A stretch of DNA of 64,000 bases, taken from assembly GCA_947488325.1 (NCBI GenBank), contig CANKYZ010000002.1:62001-126000 (forward strand), in the 5' to 3' direction. The position numbers and the translations under genes are program-made. This document shows positions 50,634-57,505 of the stretch, piece by piece. The stretch is from an uncultured Erythrobacter sp. (GTDB taxonomy: Bacteria > Pseudomonadota > Alphaproteobacteria > Sphingomonadales > Sphingomonadaceae). The notes under the pieces were generated by a model. It was given only the letters and a program-made list of their open reading frames with translations, was not told the DNA's origin and ran no database searches. Each line of letters begins with the position of its first letter. Within the stretch, counting starts at the first letter, position 1.

Positions 50634-51629
50634 ATGAATCTATTGACCAAGCGGAGCGCCGTCTTGGGGACGGTTTGCTTACTGACAGCATGCGTAGGAA
50701 CGAAGCCAGAGACAGTGCCTCTCGCTGATAAAGACGTTATTGCGCGTTGTGCGCCAGCCGAAGCTCTCCTCGACAAGAACTACTCTGAAACTCGTGGTTT
50801 TGACCTAGGAATAGTCAATGCGGGCGAAAGTGTAAGCTATCAAGGGGCGGTATTGTCAGCGGAGGCGGCGGATCGGGTTTCGAAGGTCAACTCGATGTGT
50901 AAAGCGTGGGTTGCTGGGACGATCACGGACCAACAGTACAGTAAGTTTCTACTCTCTACTTTGATTGACTCGTCTGTGACCTTACCGGGTGGAACAGGTC
51001 AAAGTATCCCTCTCGATGAGCTACTCGAACGAATCGAGGAACTAGAAACGATTGGTGCGATTCCGGTCGCCCAAGACGGAAATGACCTACGCGCAGAACT
51101 CCAAAGGCTGATCGACATGGACCCGACCTCGCGCGTTGCCGAATTGGAAACTGATTATGATTCGTTGCGCGATCGCGTAGATACGAGCGTATCTGACTTA
51201 GCGCAGGTGCAGTCTGCGATGGCGAGGCAAATTCAATCCCTTTCCGACCAATTGGAAGCAATTGAATCTAGGGACGGACCGCAAGCGGAATCTCTGACTG
51301 AAGGTCCGTACCGAGTGTATTTTGCTACCGACAGCAGCGAATTGACCTTTTCCGCAACAAAGTACTTGGACGAGCTAGTTTCAAAGAATCTTCGCCAGAC
51401 GCCACGGCTAGAAGTGCGGGGCTACACCGATCCTCGCGGGTCTACCACTCACAATCAAGATCTTTCCGAACGACGTGCGCAGGCTGTTGCAGAGTATCTT
51501 CGAACTACAATTAGTGCTGAAGTTGGCGTGTTTGGCGAGAACGTCTCACCGGAAACATCCGAGGATAACAGCCGGTTGCGCTATGTTGAGATCGTTGTTC
51601 CTGATACTCTTAGCGCGGCATCTGATTAG
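50634..51629 (+). CDS. OmpA-family lipoprotein
   Basis: A 331-residue protein with a lipobox LTAC (Cys about residue 20), so probably a lipoprotein. The middle (residues about 115-215) is predicted coiled-coil. The C-terminus is an OmpA/MotB peptidoglycan-binding domain: YRVYFATDSSELTFSATKYL, VRGYTDPRGSTTHNQDLSERRAQAVAEYLR, with the diaminopimelate-binding Asp and Arg in the conserved spots. It would tether the outer membrane or a complex to peptidoglycan. Partner of the preceding secreted protein. Confidence 0.85.
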   Translation: MNLLTKRSAVLGTVCLLTACVGTKPETVPLADKDVIARCAPAEALLDKNYSETRGFDLGIVNAGESVSYQGAVLSAEAADRVSKVNSMCKAWVAGTITDQQYSKFLLSTLIDSSVTLPGGTGQSIPLDELLERIEELETIGAIPVAQDGNDLRAELQRLIDMDPTSRVAELETDYDSLRDRVDTSVSDLAQVQSAMARQIQSLSDQLEAIESRDGPQAESLTEGPYRVYFATDSSELTFSATKYLDELVSKNLRQTPRLEVRGYTDPRGSTTHNQDLSERRAQAVAEYLRTTISAEVGVFGENVSPETSEDNSRLRYVEIVVPDTLSAASD

Positions 51630-51665
51630 CGGTCTTAGCGTCCAAGTTGGGGCCGTACGCTAATC
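51624..51665. repeat. 8-bp inverted repeat after OmpA-like gene
   Basis: GATTAGCG (51624-51631) and CGCTAATC (51658-51665) are perfect inverted repeats that include the stop codon of the OmpA-like gene. There is no T-run. It could be a weak terminator or a recombination-associated site near the integrase. Confidence 0.35.
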
Positions 51666-51849
51666 AAATGAGACAAACTTGGCAGTAAGCTGCGACAGAA
51701 CAAATCTCTGCCGGAGAGTTCTTTGCTCATAGATATCAGGTCGCCTTTCCGCCTTGGATCCTATGTCACTGCAAATCAGACTTTTCCTCTCCATACTCTC
51801 CATAAATCAGGCTTTTCTTTGAGATTGCGGAAAACCTGTGATTATTGAT

Positions 51850-51871
51850 GTGCCGTTGAAAGGAACGGCAC
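51850..51871 (+). promoter_or_regulatory. hairpin covering the integrase ribosome-binding site
   Basis: GTGCCGTT (51850-51857) and AACGGCAC (51864-51871) form a perfect 8-bp stem with loop GAAAGG, ending exactly before the integrase GTG at 51872. The Shine-Dalgarno AAAGGA lies in and beside the loop. It may limit integrase translation or be a protein-binding site. Confidence 0.6.
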
Positions 51872-53014
51872 GTGCGCAAGGCGCTCACTGACAAGTCACT
51901 CAAGGCCCTCAAGCCTAAGACCAAGCGTTATGAGGTGCACGACCTTTTGTGTCCTGGGTTCAGCGCTCGGGTGAGTGTTCGAGGGAGGGTGAGTTTCAGC
52001 GTAAAGTACCGCTACGGCACCAAACAAAAGCGGTTCTCATGCGGCACCTATCCTCGTGTTTCGTTAGCCAAGGCACGAGAGATCGCGATGGAGGCCTTGC
52101 GGCAGGTCGATGAGGGTATCGATCCGGCACGGCGTCGCCGACAGATTGACTTGACGGTTGAGGCCGTAGTCGGCGATTTCATCAAGAAGTACGCCTGTCC
52201 AAACAACAGAAGCTGGAAGGAAGCACGGCGTGTTCTCAACCGAGAACTGGTCAGCGTTCATGGGCAACGCGACATTCGGAAGATTTCGCGCGCTGATATC
52301 CTTGAAATCATGGACGCAGCATCAGCGCGTGGCGCACGCTATCAGTCAAACCGCATTCTCGCGCATATCCGTAAGTTGTTTAACTGGTGCATCGAACGCG
52401 GGATAGTTGAGACGAACCCAACCAACGGTATCCGCAAACAGCATAGGGAGGTCGCGCGCAGCCGCGTTCTGGACGAGCAGGAAATCACGAGCCTGCTCAA
52501 TGCCTGCGCTCAGGATGGTTATCCGTACAAGCAATATGTGCCGCTGCTTCTTGCGACGGCCCAGCGACGCGGTGAGCTAGCCAATATGCGCTGGTCCGAA
52601 CTGGATCTCGAGAATCGCACTTGGACTATTCCTGCCGAGCGATCGAAGAACGGAAAAACGCATGTTGTGCCGCTTAGCGATTATGCGATGAAGCTGCTCG
52701 ATGAGGTACCGCAGTTCGTGGATTGCGATCTCGTATTCACGACTACCCGAGTGTCGCCGATAAGCAGTTTCAGCAAGGCGCTTCGCCGCCTTCATGCGGT
52801 CTCTGGTACATCAAATTGGCATCTGCATGACCTGCGCCGTTCTGCCACTTCAGGCATGGCCAGTTTGGGCGTCGATCCTCATGTTGCTGACAAGATCCTC
52901 AACCATATGAGCGGGATTATCTCGGGAGTGGCGTTGGTGTATAATCGGCATGACTACAAAGACGAGAAGCGCGAAGCTTTAGAGAAATGGGGGCAGTATC
53001 TTGCAAGACTCTGA
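51872..53014 (+). CDS. tyrosine-type site-specific integrase (P4-like)
   Basis: A 380-residue integrase with the DUF4102-type N-terminal domain (LTDKSLKALKPKTKRYEVHD), a core-binding domain, and the catalytic domain: Arg in TAQRRGELANMRW (about 232-233), H319-x-x-R322 in HDLRRSATSGMA, and Tyr357 in YNRHDY. It is the P4/CP4-57 type that inserts islands into tRNA genes. GTG 51872 is used. It lies 2.8 kb inside the tRNA-Lys scar, with two cargo genes between, and its stop overlaps the next reading frame. Confidence 0.93.
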   Translation: MRKALTDKSLKALKPKTKRYEVHDLLCPGFSARVSVRGRVSFSVKYRYGTKQKRFSCGTYPRVSLAKAREIAMEALRQVDEGIDPARRRRQIDLTVEAVVGDFIKKYACPNNRSWKEARRVLNRELVSVHGQRDIRKISRADILEIMDAASARGARYQSNRILAHIRKLFNWCIERGIVETNPTNGIRKQHREVARSRVLDEQEITSLLNACAQDGYPYKQYVPLLLATAQRRGELANMRWSELDLENRTWTIPAERSKNGKTHVVPLSDYAMKLLDEVPQFVDCDLVFTTTRVSPISSFSKALRRLHAVSGTSNWHLHDLRRSATSGMASLGVDPHVADKILNHMSGIISGVALVYNRHDYKDEKREALEKWGQYLARL

Positions 53015-53018
53015 TCGA

Positions 53019-53633
53019 ATGTTCGATGCTCAATTCGAAAACGAGCTGCTAAAGAAAACAGGCCTCGAGCCCCAAACCATTGCCAAGCTGGCGAGAGCGT
53101 TCGAGCCGATTGGGAAGCGGTTTCGCAAGGTTTTTGAGACCACGCCCACAAAGTTCGAAGTTGGTCCGAGTGACGTTACTCCTAGGACGCAATTGGATTG
53201 GTTGGAGGCCAATGTGCGGGAACCACTTTCCAAGCTTAGTGGCGCGCTTGAAGCTCCCGAGAAGTTCTCCTCTCAACCCGATGTTCTGGCGAGCGAGCTT
53301 ACTCGGGCTGAGTGGAGCGAACTCGCCCGACTTCTTGACAAATTGAACCTATATTCAAACGAGCTTTCAGACTGTGTCGAAGACCGCAGCGCTAACCAGT
53401 CAAATGCAAACTTGGAGTTGCGTCTCGAATTGGTGTTTGAGCTAGCTGAGGCCTCCCGGTTGGCGGGCGTGCCTGTGTCTCGAGATCATCATAGCGGTGG
53501 AGAAGATCGAAGTACTGCAACGATCATCATGAGAGCTGCTTGTGAGAAAATTTGTGGCAAGTCGTTCACGCTCGATCATCATTTGCGCGAGTACTTGAAA
53601 CTTCGCCGGGTAAAAATTCTCGCAAAAGGCTGA
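53019..53633 (+). CDS. unknown island protein after integrase
   Basis: A 204-residue soluble helical protein from ATG 53019; a TTG at 53001 overlapping the integrase end is also open. Features include LLKKTGLEPQTIAKLARAFE near the start and the C-terminal ATIIMRAACEKICGKSFTLDHHLREYLK. I recognise no family. Its position directly after int, overlapping or nearly so, is common for accessory genes of integrative elements. Confidence 0.6.
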   Translation: MFDAQFENELLKKTGLEPQTIAKLARAFEPIGKRFRKVFETTPTKFEVGPSDVTPRTQLDWLEANVREPLSKLSGALEAPEKFSSQPDVLASELTRAEWSELARLLDKLNLYSNELSDCVEDRSANQSNANLELRLELVFELAEASRLAGVPVSRDHHSGGEDRSTATIIMRAACEKICGKSFTLDHHLREYLKLRRVKILAKG

Positions 53634-53701
53634 TATTTTTCCAGAGCAAATGTTGGCGCACCGAGGCGAATAGCGTCACTTAGGACCGCGAAGGTCCGGA
53701 C

Positions 53702-53727
53702 TTTCATCAACTCAAGCTGATGAAAGA
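53702..53727. promoter_or_regulatory. 9-bp inverted repeat before the AlpA-like gene
   Basis: CTTTCATCA (53702-53710) and TGATGAAAG (53719-53727) are perfect inverted repeats 10 bases before the AlpA-like ATG. The position fits an operator for autoregulation or an excisionase binding site. Confidence 0.55.
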
Positions 53728-53736
53728 AGCCCTGAT

Positions 53737-53961
53737 ATGAAAGATCAATCAAATGACGGCGGTGTGCGCCGCCGGTTCTATACGCGCGAACACCTGCGGA
53801 GATTAGGTGTTACGCAAAGTGCAAGCACACTTCTGCGCCTCGAGGCTGCTGGGCGCTGGCCCAAGCGGGTCCGAATTGGTGACCATTCGGTCGCATGGAT
53901 CAAAGACGAGGTGGATGCCCACCTTGATGCGCTTGCGGCTGAGCGGGAGGCAGTTCGATGA
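53737..53961 (+). CDS. AlpA-type phage/island transcriptional regulator
   Basis: A 74-residue helix-turn-helix protein (FYTREHLRRLGVTQSASTLL, then RLEAAGRWPKRVRIGDHSVAWIKDEVDAHL) matching the AlpA/excisionase-like family. In P4-type elements AlpA activates the integrase or aids excision. ATG 53737 follows an inverted repeat, and the stop overlaps the next gene by ATGA, so it starts a coupled alpA-57aa-primase operon. Confidence 0.85.
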   Translation: MKDQSNDGGVRRRFYTREHLRRLGVTQSASTLLRLEAAGRWPKRVRIGDHSVAWIKDEVDAHLDALAAEREAVR

Positions 53962-54131
53962 TTCACATAATCCCACGCGCTTATCGCGATCCCGAAACGG
54001 GCGAGAGTAAGACAGAGTTATTTACATTCCAGGCCGAGAGCCAGGAGGAATATGAGACAAGGCTGGAAGCGACTCTACGGATGCCGCTTCCGGGTGAACC
54101 GATCGAGACTGGTGGGAAGGATAGCCAATGA
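53958..54131 (+). CDS. 57-residue protein overlapping alpA and primase genes
   Basis: A frame from ATG 53958 to TGA 54129-54131 encodes 57 residues: starts MIHIIPRAYRDPETG, continues with SKTELFTFQAESQEEYETRL and ends GKDSQ. Its ATG overlaps the alpA stop as ATGA, and its stop overlaps the ATG of the primase gene in the same way. Such precise overlap at both ends strongly supports translation. It is charged and soluble; no family is recognised. It may modulate the primase or replication start. Confidence 0.7.
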   Translation: MIHIIPRAYRDPETGESKTELFTFQAESQEEYETRLEATLRMPLPGEPIETGGKDSQ

Positions 54132-55891
54132 GCAAGTCCACCACCTATCGCCTTCGCTTCGATCAATCAGCCTCGGTGCTGTCAATGATGCTCTGGTATG
54201 CAGGGCAAGACATTCCTGTCCTGCCTATTTATGGCATCGTCGACGGGCGTTGCACCTGTGGTCGCAAAGACTGCGAAAGTCCGGGCAAGCATCCCATCAG
54301 CACACTTGTTCCGAGAGGTGTGAAAGGAGCGACAACCAAGCTCAAGACGATCCGTAAATGGCATCGCGAATATCCAAATATGAACTATGCGGTGGCTACC
54401 GAGGGTCTGACTGTTATCGATTGCGACAGCAAGGAGGCGTTGGCCTCGTTCAGGTCTTGCCATCGGCCACCGCCAACACTCACTGTGAAGACGGCGCGAG
54501 GTTTCCATTTCTACTTTGATGGCGAAATGCCTTCGCGCAACGGTGCTCAGCACAAACTCGATGTAAAGAGCGGGAAGGGGGCTTACGTTGTCGGACCCGG
54601 ATCCCGTCATGTAAACGGCGCGATCTATGCGGTGTGGGAGGACCGCCCGATTGCTGCGCTTCCGGACAACATCGCATCGATCACAAAGAGAGATCGCGAA
54701 CGTGAGGATGAAGGCGATGGCGGCCCGATTCCCAAAGGAATGCGCAACAGCACCCTGACACAGTTTGCAGGCTACCTTCACTCGAAAGGCGTGCCGCAGC
54801 ACGCTGTGGTGGCGACATTGAAGGCACTCAATAAGGATATGGCTGAGAAGCCGCTTCCCGACCGCGAAGTACGAAAGATCGCACGCAGCGTATCGCGCTA
54901 TCCGGCCAAGGCGTTGCCTCAGATGGTTCCATTCTCGGAGATCCCTGAGGAGAAGCTGGAATTCCTTTGGTATCCTTACATATGCCTCGGCACACTGGGG
55001 TTGCTCGACGGTGATCCCGGCGACGGTAAGAGTCAGTTTACGGCATGGCTCTGTGCACATGTGAGCAAGGGAGAAACCTTGCCCAATGGTGAAAAGCTCA
55101 AGCCTGCAAATTGCTTCTTGCTCAACTTCGAAGACTTGAAGGGCGCAGTCATAAAGCCGCGATTGATGGCGAACGGAGCAGACCTGTCTCGCGTGTTTAT
55201 CCAGACTGTCGCGTTCGATCTCTCGAAGGAAATGACCGATTGGTTGGACGGCGAAATCGCAGAGAAGCAAGTTCGCCTTGTGTTCATTGACCCGATCCAA
55301 GCCACGATGACGGGTGTGGACGGCAACAGCAACATTCAGGTTCGCGAGTTCATGTCTCGCCTCGGAGAAATTGCAGACCGTAGACGCTGCGCGATAATCT
55401 GCGTCCGCCATTTCGGTAAGGGTCCGCAAGAGCAGGCCATGAAGAAAGGATTGGGGTCGACCGACTTCGTGGGCATTTCACGCAACCAATTCGGTCTTGT
55501 CCGACGCAATGATGATGTGCGTGGGTTTATCCTACTTCACCTAAAAACCAACTTCGAGAAGGGCGATGCCATGCTCTTCACAATGGGTGACGCGGATGGT
55601 CGGAAGGGCGAGCAGCCGAAGATCGCTTTCGACAGATTCGCCGAGATCGACGCTGATGAGTTCTTATCAGGCGATCCTACCTTACGCGGTCCCCAGCAGG
55701 ACGAACGGCAGGTGGCGAAAGACTATTTGCTAGAAGAACTGGCGGACGGGCGGAAGGAGGTCGGGCCGTTGAAACGCAATGCCGAGGCTAGGGCTATCAG
55801 TGCATCGACCTTGGACCGAGCGCGCAAGGCACTAGAGATTGAACCTCGACGTGAAGGCAAGAAGTGGTTCTGGGAATTGCCGCCTGAATAA
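54128..55891 (+). CDS. bifunctional primase-polymerase with RepA-like AAA ATPase
   Basis: A 587-residue replication protein. Residues about 15-190 form a prim-pol domain with the zinc-type motif CTCGRKDCESPGKHP and catalytic Asp98/Asp100 in VIDCDSKEA. Residues about 275-480 form an AAA_25/RepA helicase-type ATPase with Walker A GDPGDGKS (295-302), ED motif LLNFEDL, Walker B VRLVFIDP and a sensor VRHFGKG. It could prime and unwind element DNA. It overlaps the 57-residue gene, and a large inverted repeat with origin-like features begins 14 bases after its stop. Confidence 0.88.
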   Translation: MSKSTTYRLRFDQSASVLSMMLWYAGQDIPVLPIYGIVDGRCTCGRKDCESPGKHPISTLVPRGVKGATTKLKTIRKWHREYPNMNYAVATEGLTVIDCDSKEALASFRSCHRPPPTLTVKTARGFHFYFDGEMPSRNGAQHKLDVKSGKGAYVVGPGSRHVNGAIYAVWEDRPIAALPDNIASITKRDREREDEGDGGPIPKGMRNSTLTQFAGYLHSKGVPQHAVVATLKALNKDMAEKPLPDREVRKIARSVSRYPAKALPQMVPFSEIPEEKLEFLWYPYICLGTLGLLDGDPGDGKSQFTAWLCAHVSKGETLPNGEKLKPANCFLLNFEDLKGAVIKPRLMANGADLSRVFIQTVAFDLSKEMTDWLDGEIAEKQVRLVFIDPIQATMTGVDGNSNIQVREFMSRLGEIADRRRCAIICVRHFGKGPQEQAMKKGLGSTDFVGISRNQFGLVRRNDDVRGFILLHLKTNFEKGDAMLFTMGDADGRKGEQPKIAFDRFAEIDADEFLSGDPTLRGPQQDERQVAKDYLLEELADGRKEVGPLKRNAEARAISASTLDRARKALEIEPRREGKKWFWELPPE

Positions 55892-55904
55892 TCAGCTTTT
55901 CACC

Positions 55905-55998
55905 TTTTCAAGTTTTCAACGCCGGGGAGGGTAGGGGAGTGCAATCACATCCGTCCCCCCTCAATCACCAATGATTGCCGGTGTTGAAAACCTGAAAA
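55905..55998. other. origin-like inverted repeat structure
   Basis: A 21-base arm (55905-55925) and its near-perfect complement (55978-55998, 19 of 21) flank 52 bases that hold the palindromic pair GCAATCA / TGATTGC and three copies of a CAATCA-like element in both orientations. It is adjacent to the primase-ATPase gene. The layout resembles a plasmid or satellite replication origin, or a bidirectional terminator between the primase and the small minus-strand gene. Confidence 0.5.
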
Positions 55999-56034
55999 CA
56001 TGAAATCCCAAGGAGAGGGGTAGCGGGGCGTCCC

Positions 56035-56301
56035 TCAGTCCACCAAGGTGGTCAGAGCTTTTCTTGCTTCTTCGAGTGCGTCTGACCCGACCACCCATTG
56101 CCACGGCTGACGCGGCACATGGGCTTCGGCGAGGGCAGGAAACTCCTCTTTCTTGCTAACTGCGAGCCGCAACAACATTCGCGCTTCACGCGGTTTCATC
56201 TTCATTTGCTTGCACAGATCGGCAAGCGTGATGGTCTTGGCTTTGTTGGTTGCCTTCCGGCTGCGAGAGGCAGTGCCTGAGTTGATCGTCGTCTTCGTCA
56301 T
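56035..56301 (-). CDS. small unknown island protein
   Basis: An 88-residue basic protein starting MTKTTINSGTASRSRKATN. A helical segment TLADLCKQMKMKPREARMLL suggests a small DNA-binding fold (a Lys/Arg-rich helix pair similar to a helix-turn-helix). The C-terminus includes QPWQWVVGSDALEEA. It faces the primase across the inverted repeat. No family is recognised. Confidence 0.6.
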   Translation of the reverse strand: MTKTTINSGTASRSRKATNKAKTITLADLCKQMKMKPREARMLLRLAVSKKEEFPALAEAHVPRQPWQWVVGSDALEEARKALTTLVD

Positions 56302-56650
56302 AATGGTCTCCTGTCGTTGACCATCAGACCGATTAAGACAGGTTCCAGGCGCTTGTCAGGGTCAAAATCCAGAAATCCCAGAAGGCTGGACCCGCTGATT
56401 TAGAATGAGGCTGTCCGGTGCACAAAGATCGCAAAACTGCATGCCTTTTGGTCAGGTAATTCAGGCGCTGGGTCACTACTGGGTACCAGACTGCAGTTTT
56501 TCGCTCTAAAGAAGAGAAAATATATGCCGGTAGAGAAGAATCGATCTCTATCTAGACTTGCGCTCAGAATGAAACGTCACGAAACCGAACGAATGATGTC
56601 TTCGTGATCTTCAAACCAATAGAGCGAGTAATCTAAGGTGAGGTCGAAAA
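56302..56650. other. intergenic stretch of about 350 bases with att-like repeat
   Basis: No gene supported. It contains the att-like sequence (56388-56412) described separately and the upstream region of the nuclease gene. AAGGTGAGG lies about 9 bases before the TTG start of that gene. Confidence 0.5.
56388..56412 (-). repeat. degenerate copy of the tRNA-Lys anticodon-arm sequence (att-like)
   Basis: GGACCCGCTGATT (56388-56400) is identical to 49076-49088 in the tRNA-Lys scar, and the next 12 bases match in 9 positions, 22 of 25 overall, in direct orientation. It does not extend into the T arm. It could mark the right end of a first element of about 7.3 kb, or be an attP-derived relic. Confidence 0.5.
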
Positions 56651-57505
56651 TTGCCTATAAGTGTTGAAACTGCAGATCAGAACCCGACATGCGTGCTGTC
56701 CTCATGGGAAGTCTTCGACGATGAGGCTCTAGTGACCGCAATTGCTTGGCTTTATGTCCAGAAGCAGAGTCATGCAGAAGCGATTATCCAAGAATTGGCA
56801 CCAGGCCCCGCTGCGTTCATAGGCAAAGAAATAGATAACGCGATTGGCACCCTAAGATACAGAACAGAAGATCTTGCCGAACCTTTGCTAAGTGATGATC
56901 CAGAGGAAAGGATCAAGGCAACCCGCACTTTGACCACCCGAATATCTCATCGAGATGGTCTACTATTTCAGCACATTTCCTGGATCTCGGCCCGGTTACA
57001 ATATCCAAATGCCGAGGCAACTCCGCCGCATGTCCGCGAGGCCGACAAGGGGTTCGACGGCTTCCTTATCGAACACCCGCCAGGGCAACCGGCCCTGTCG
57101 CGGGTAATAATGTGCGAAGACAAGGCGTCGACAAATCCACGGCCGCTAGTCACGAGCAAAATCTGGCCAGAAATCAAATCGATCATTGCGGGCGACAAAG
57201 ACCGAGAGATAGCCGCTGCAGTGGGAGCACTCTTGTCGAAAATACCGCTGGATCAGCGTGAGTCTATCTTAGCTGCAACAATTTGGGATCGAGCAAAACA
57301 CTATCGCGTTGCACTGACCGCAGGTGGTGATCAAGTCAAAGATGGCAGCTACCTGCACTTGTTCGACGGTTATGAGAAACACGTGTCGGGGGATGTAAGC
57401 ATCCGACTTGGAGAGGTCATGCCTATCCCTGAAGTCAGGCCTTATCTGCAAAATCTAGCGGAACGAGTGATTGCCCGCTTACAAGAGATGAAGCCAAATG
57501 TTTGA
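56651..57505 (+). CDS. PD-(D/E)xK nuclease-like protein, HamA/AbpA-type (DUF1837-like)
   Basis: A 284-residue protein. The central part contains DKGFDGFLIE (Asp136) and, 20 residues later, VIMCEDKAS (Glu156, Lys158), the spacing and order of a PD-(D/E)xK nuclease core. Upstream HISWISARLQ and downstream helices fit HamA of Hachiman and related AbpA. The TTG start at 56651 is chosen on the AAGGTGAGG upstream. It overlaps the following helicase gene by 8 bases. Seen: motif and order; inferred: DNA degradation during defence. DUF1837 membership is my recollection and needs a profile search. Confidence 0.7.
   Translation: MPISVETADQNPTCVLSSWEVFDDEALVTAIAWLYVQKQSHAEAIIQELAPGPAAFIGKEIDNAIGTLRYRTEDLAEPLLSDDPEERIKATRTLTTRISHRDGLLFQHISWISARLQYPNAEATPPHVREADKGFDGFLIEHPPGQPALSRVIMCEDKASTNPRPLVTSKIWPEIKSIIAGDKDREIAAAVGALLSKIPLDQRESILAATIWDRAKHYRVALTAGGDQVKDGSYLHLFDGYEKHVSGDVSIRLGEVMPIPEVRPYLQNLAERVIARLQEMKPNV

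Noticed and set aside
54182..55429. Long minus-strand frame of 415 codons opposite the primase
   Set aside because: It lies entirely antisense to a gene with clear prim-pol and Walker motifs, and shows no motif of its own; a codon-usage shadow.
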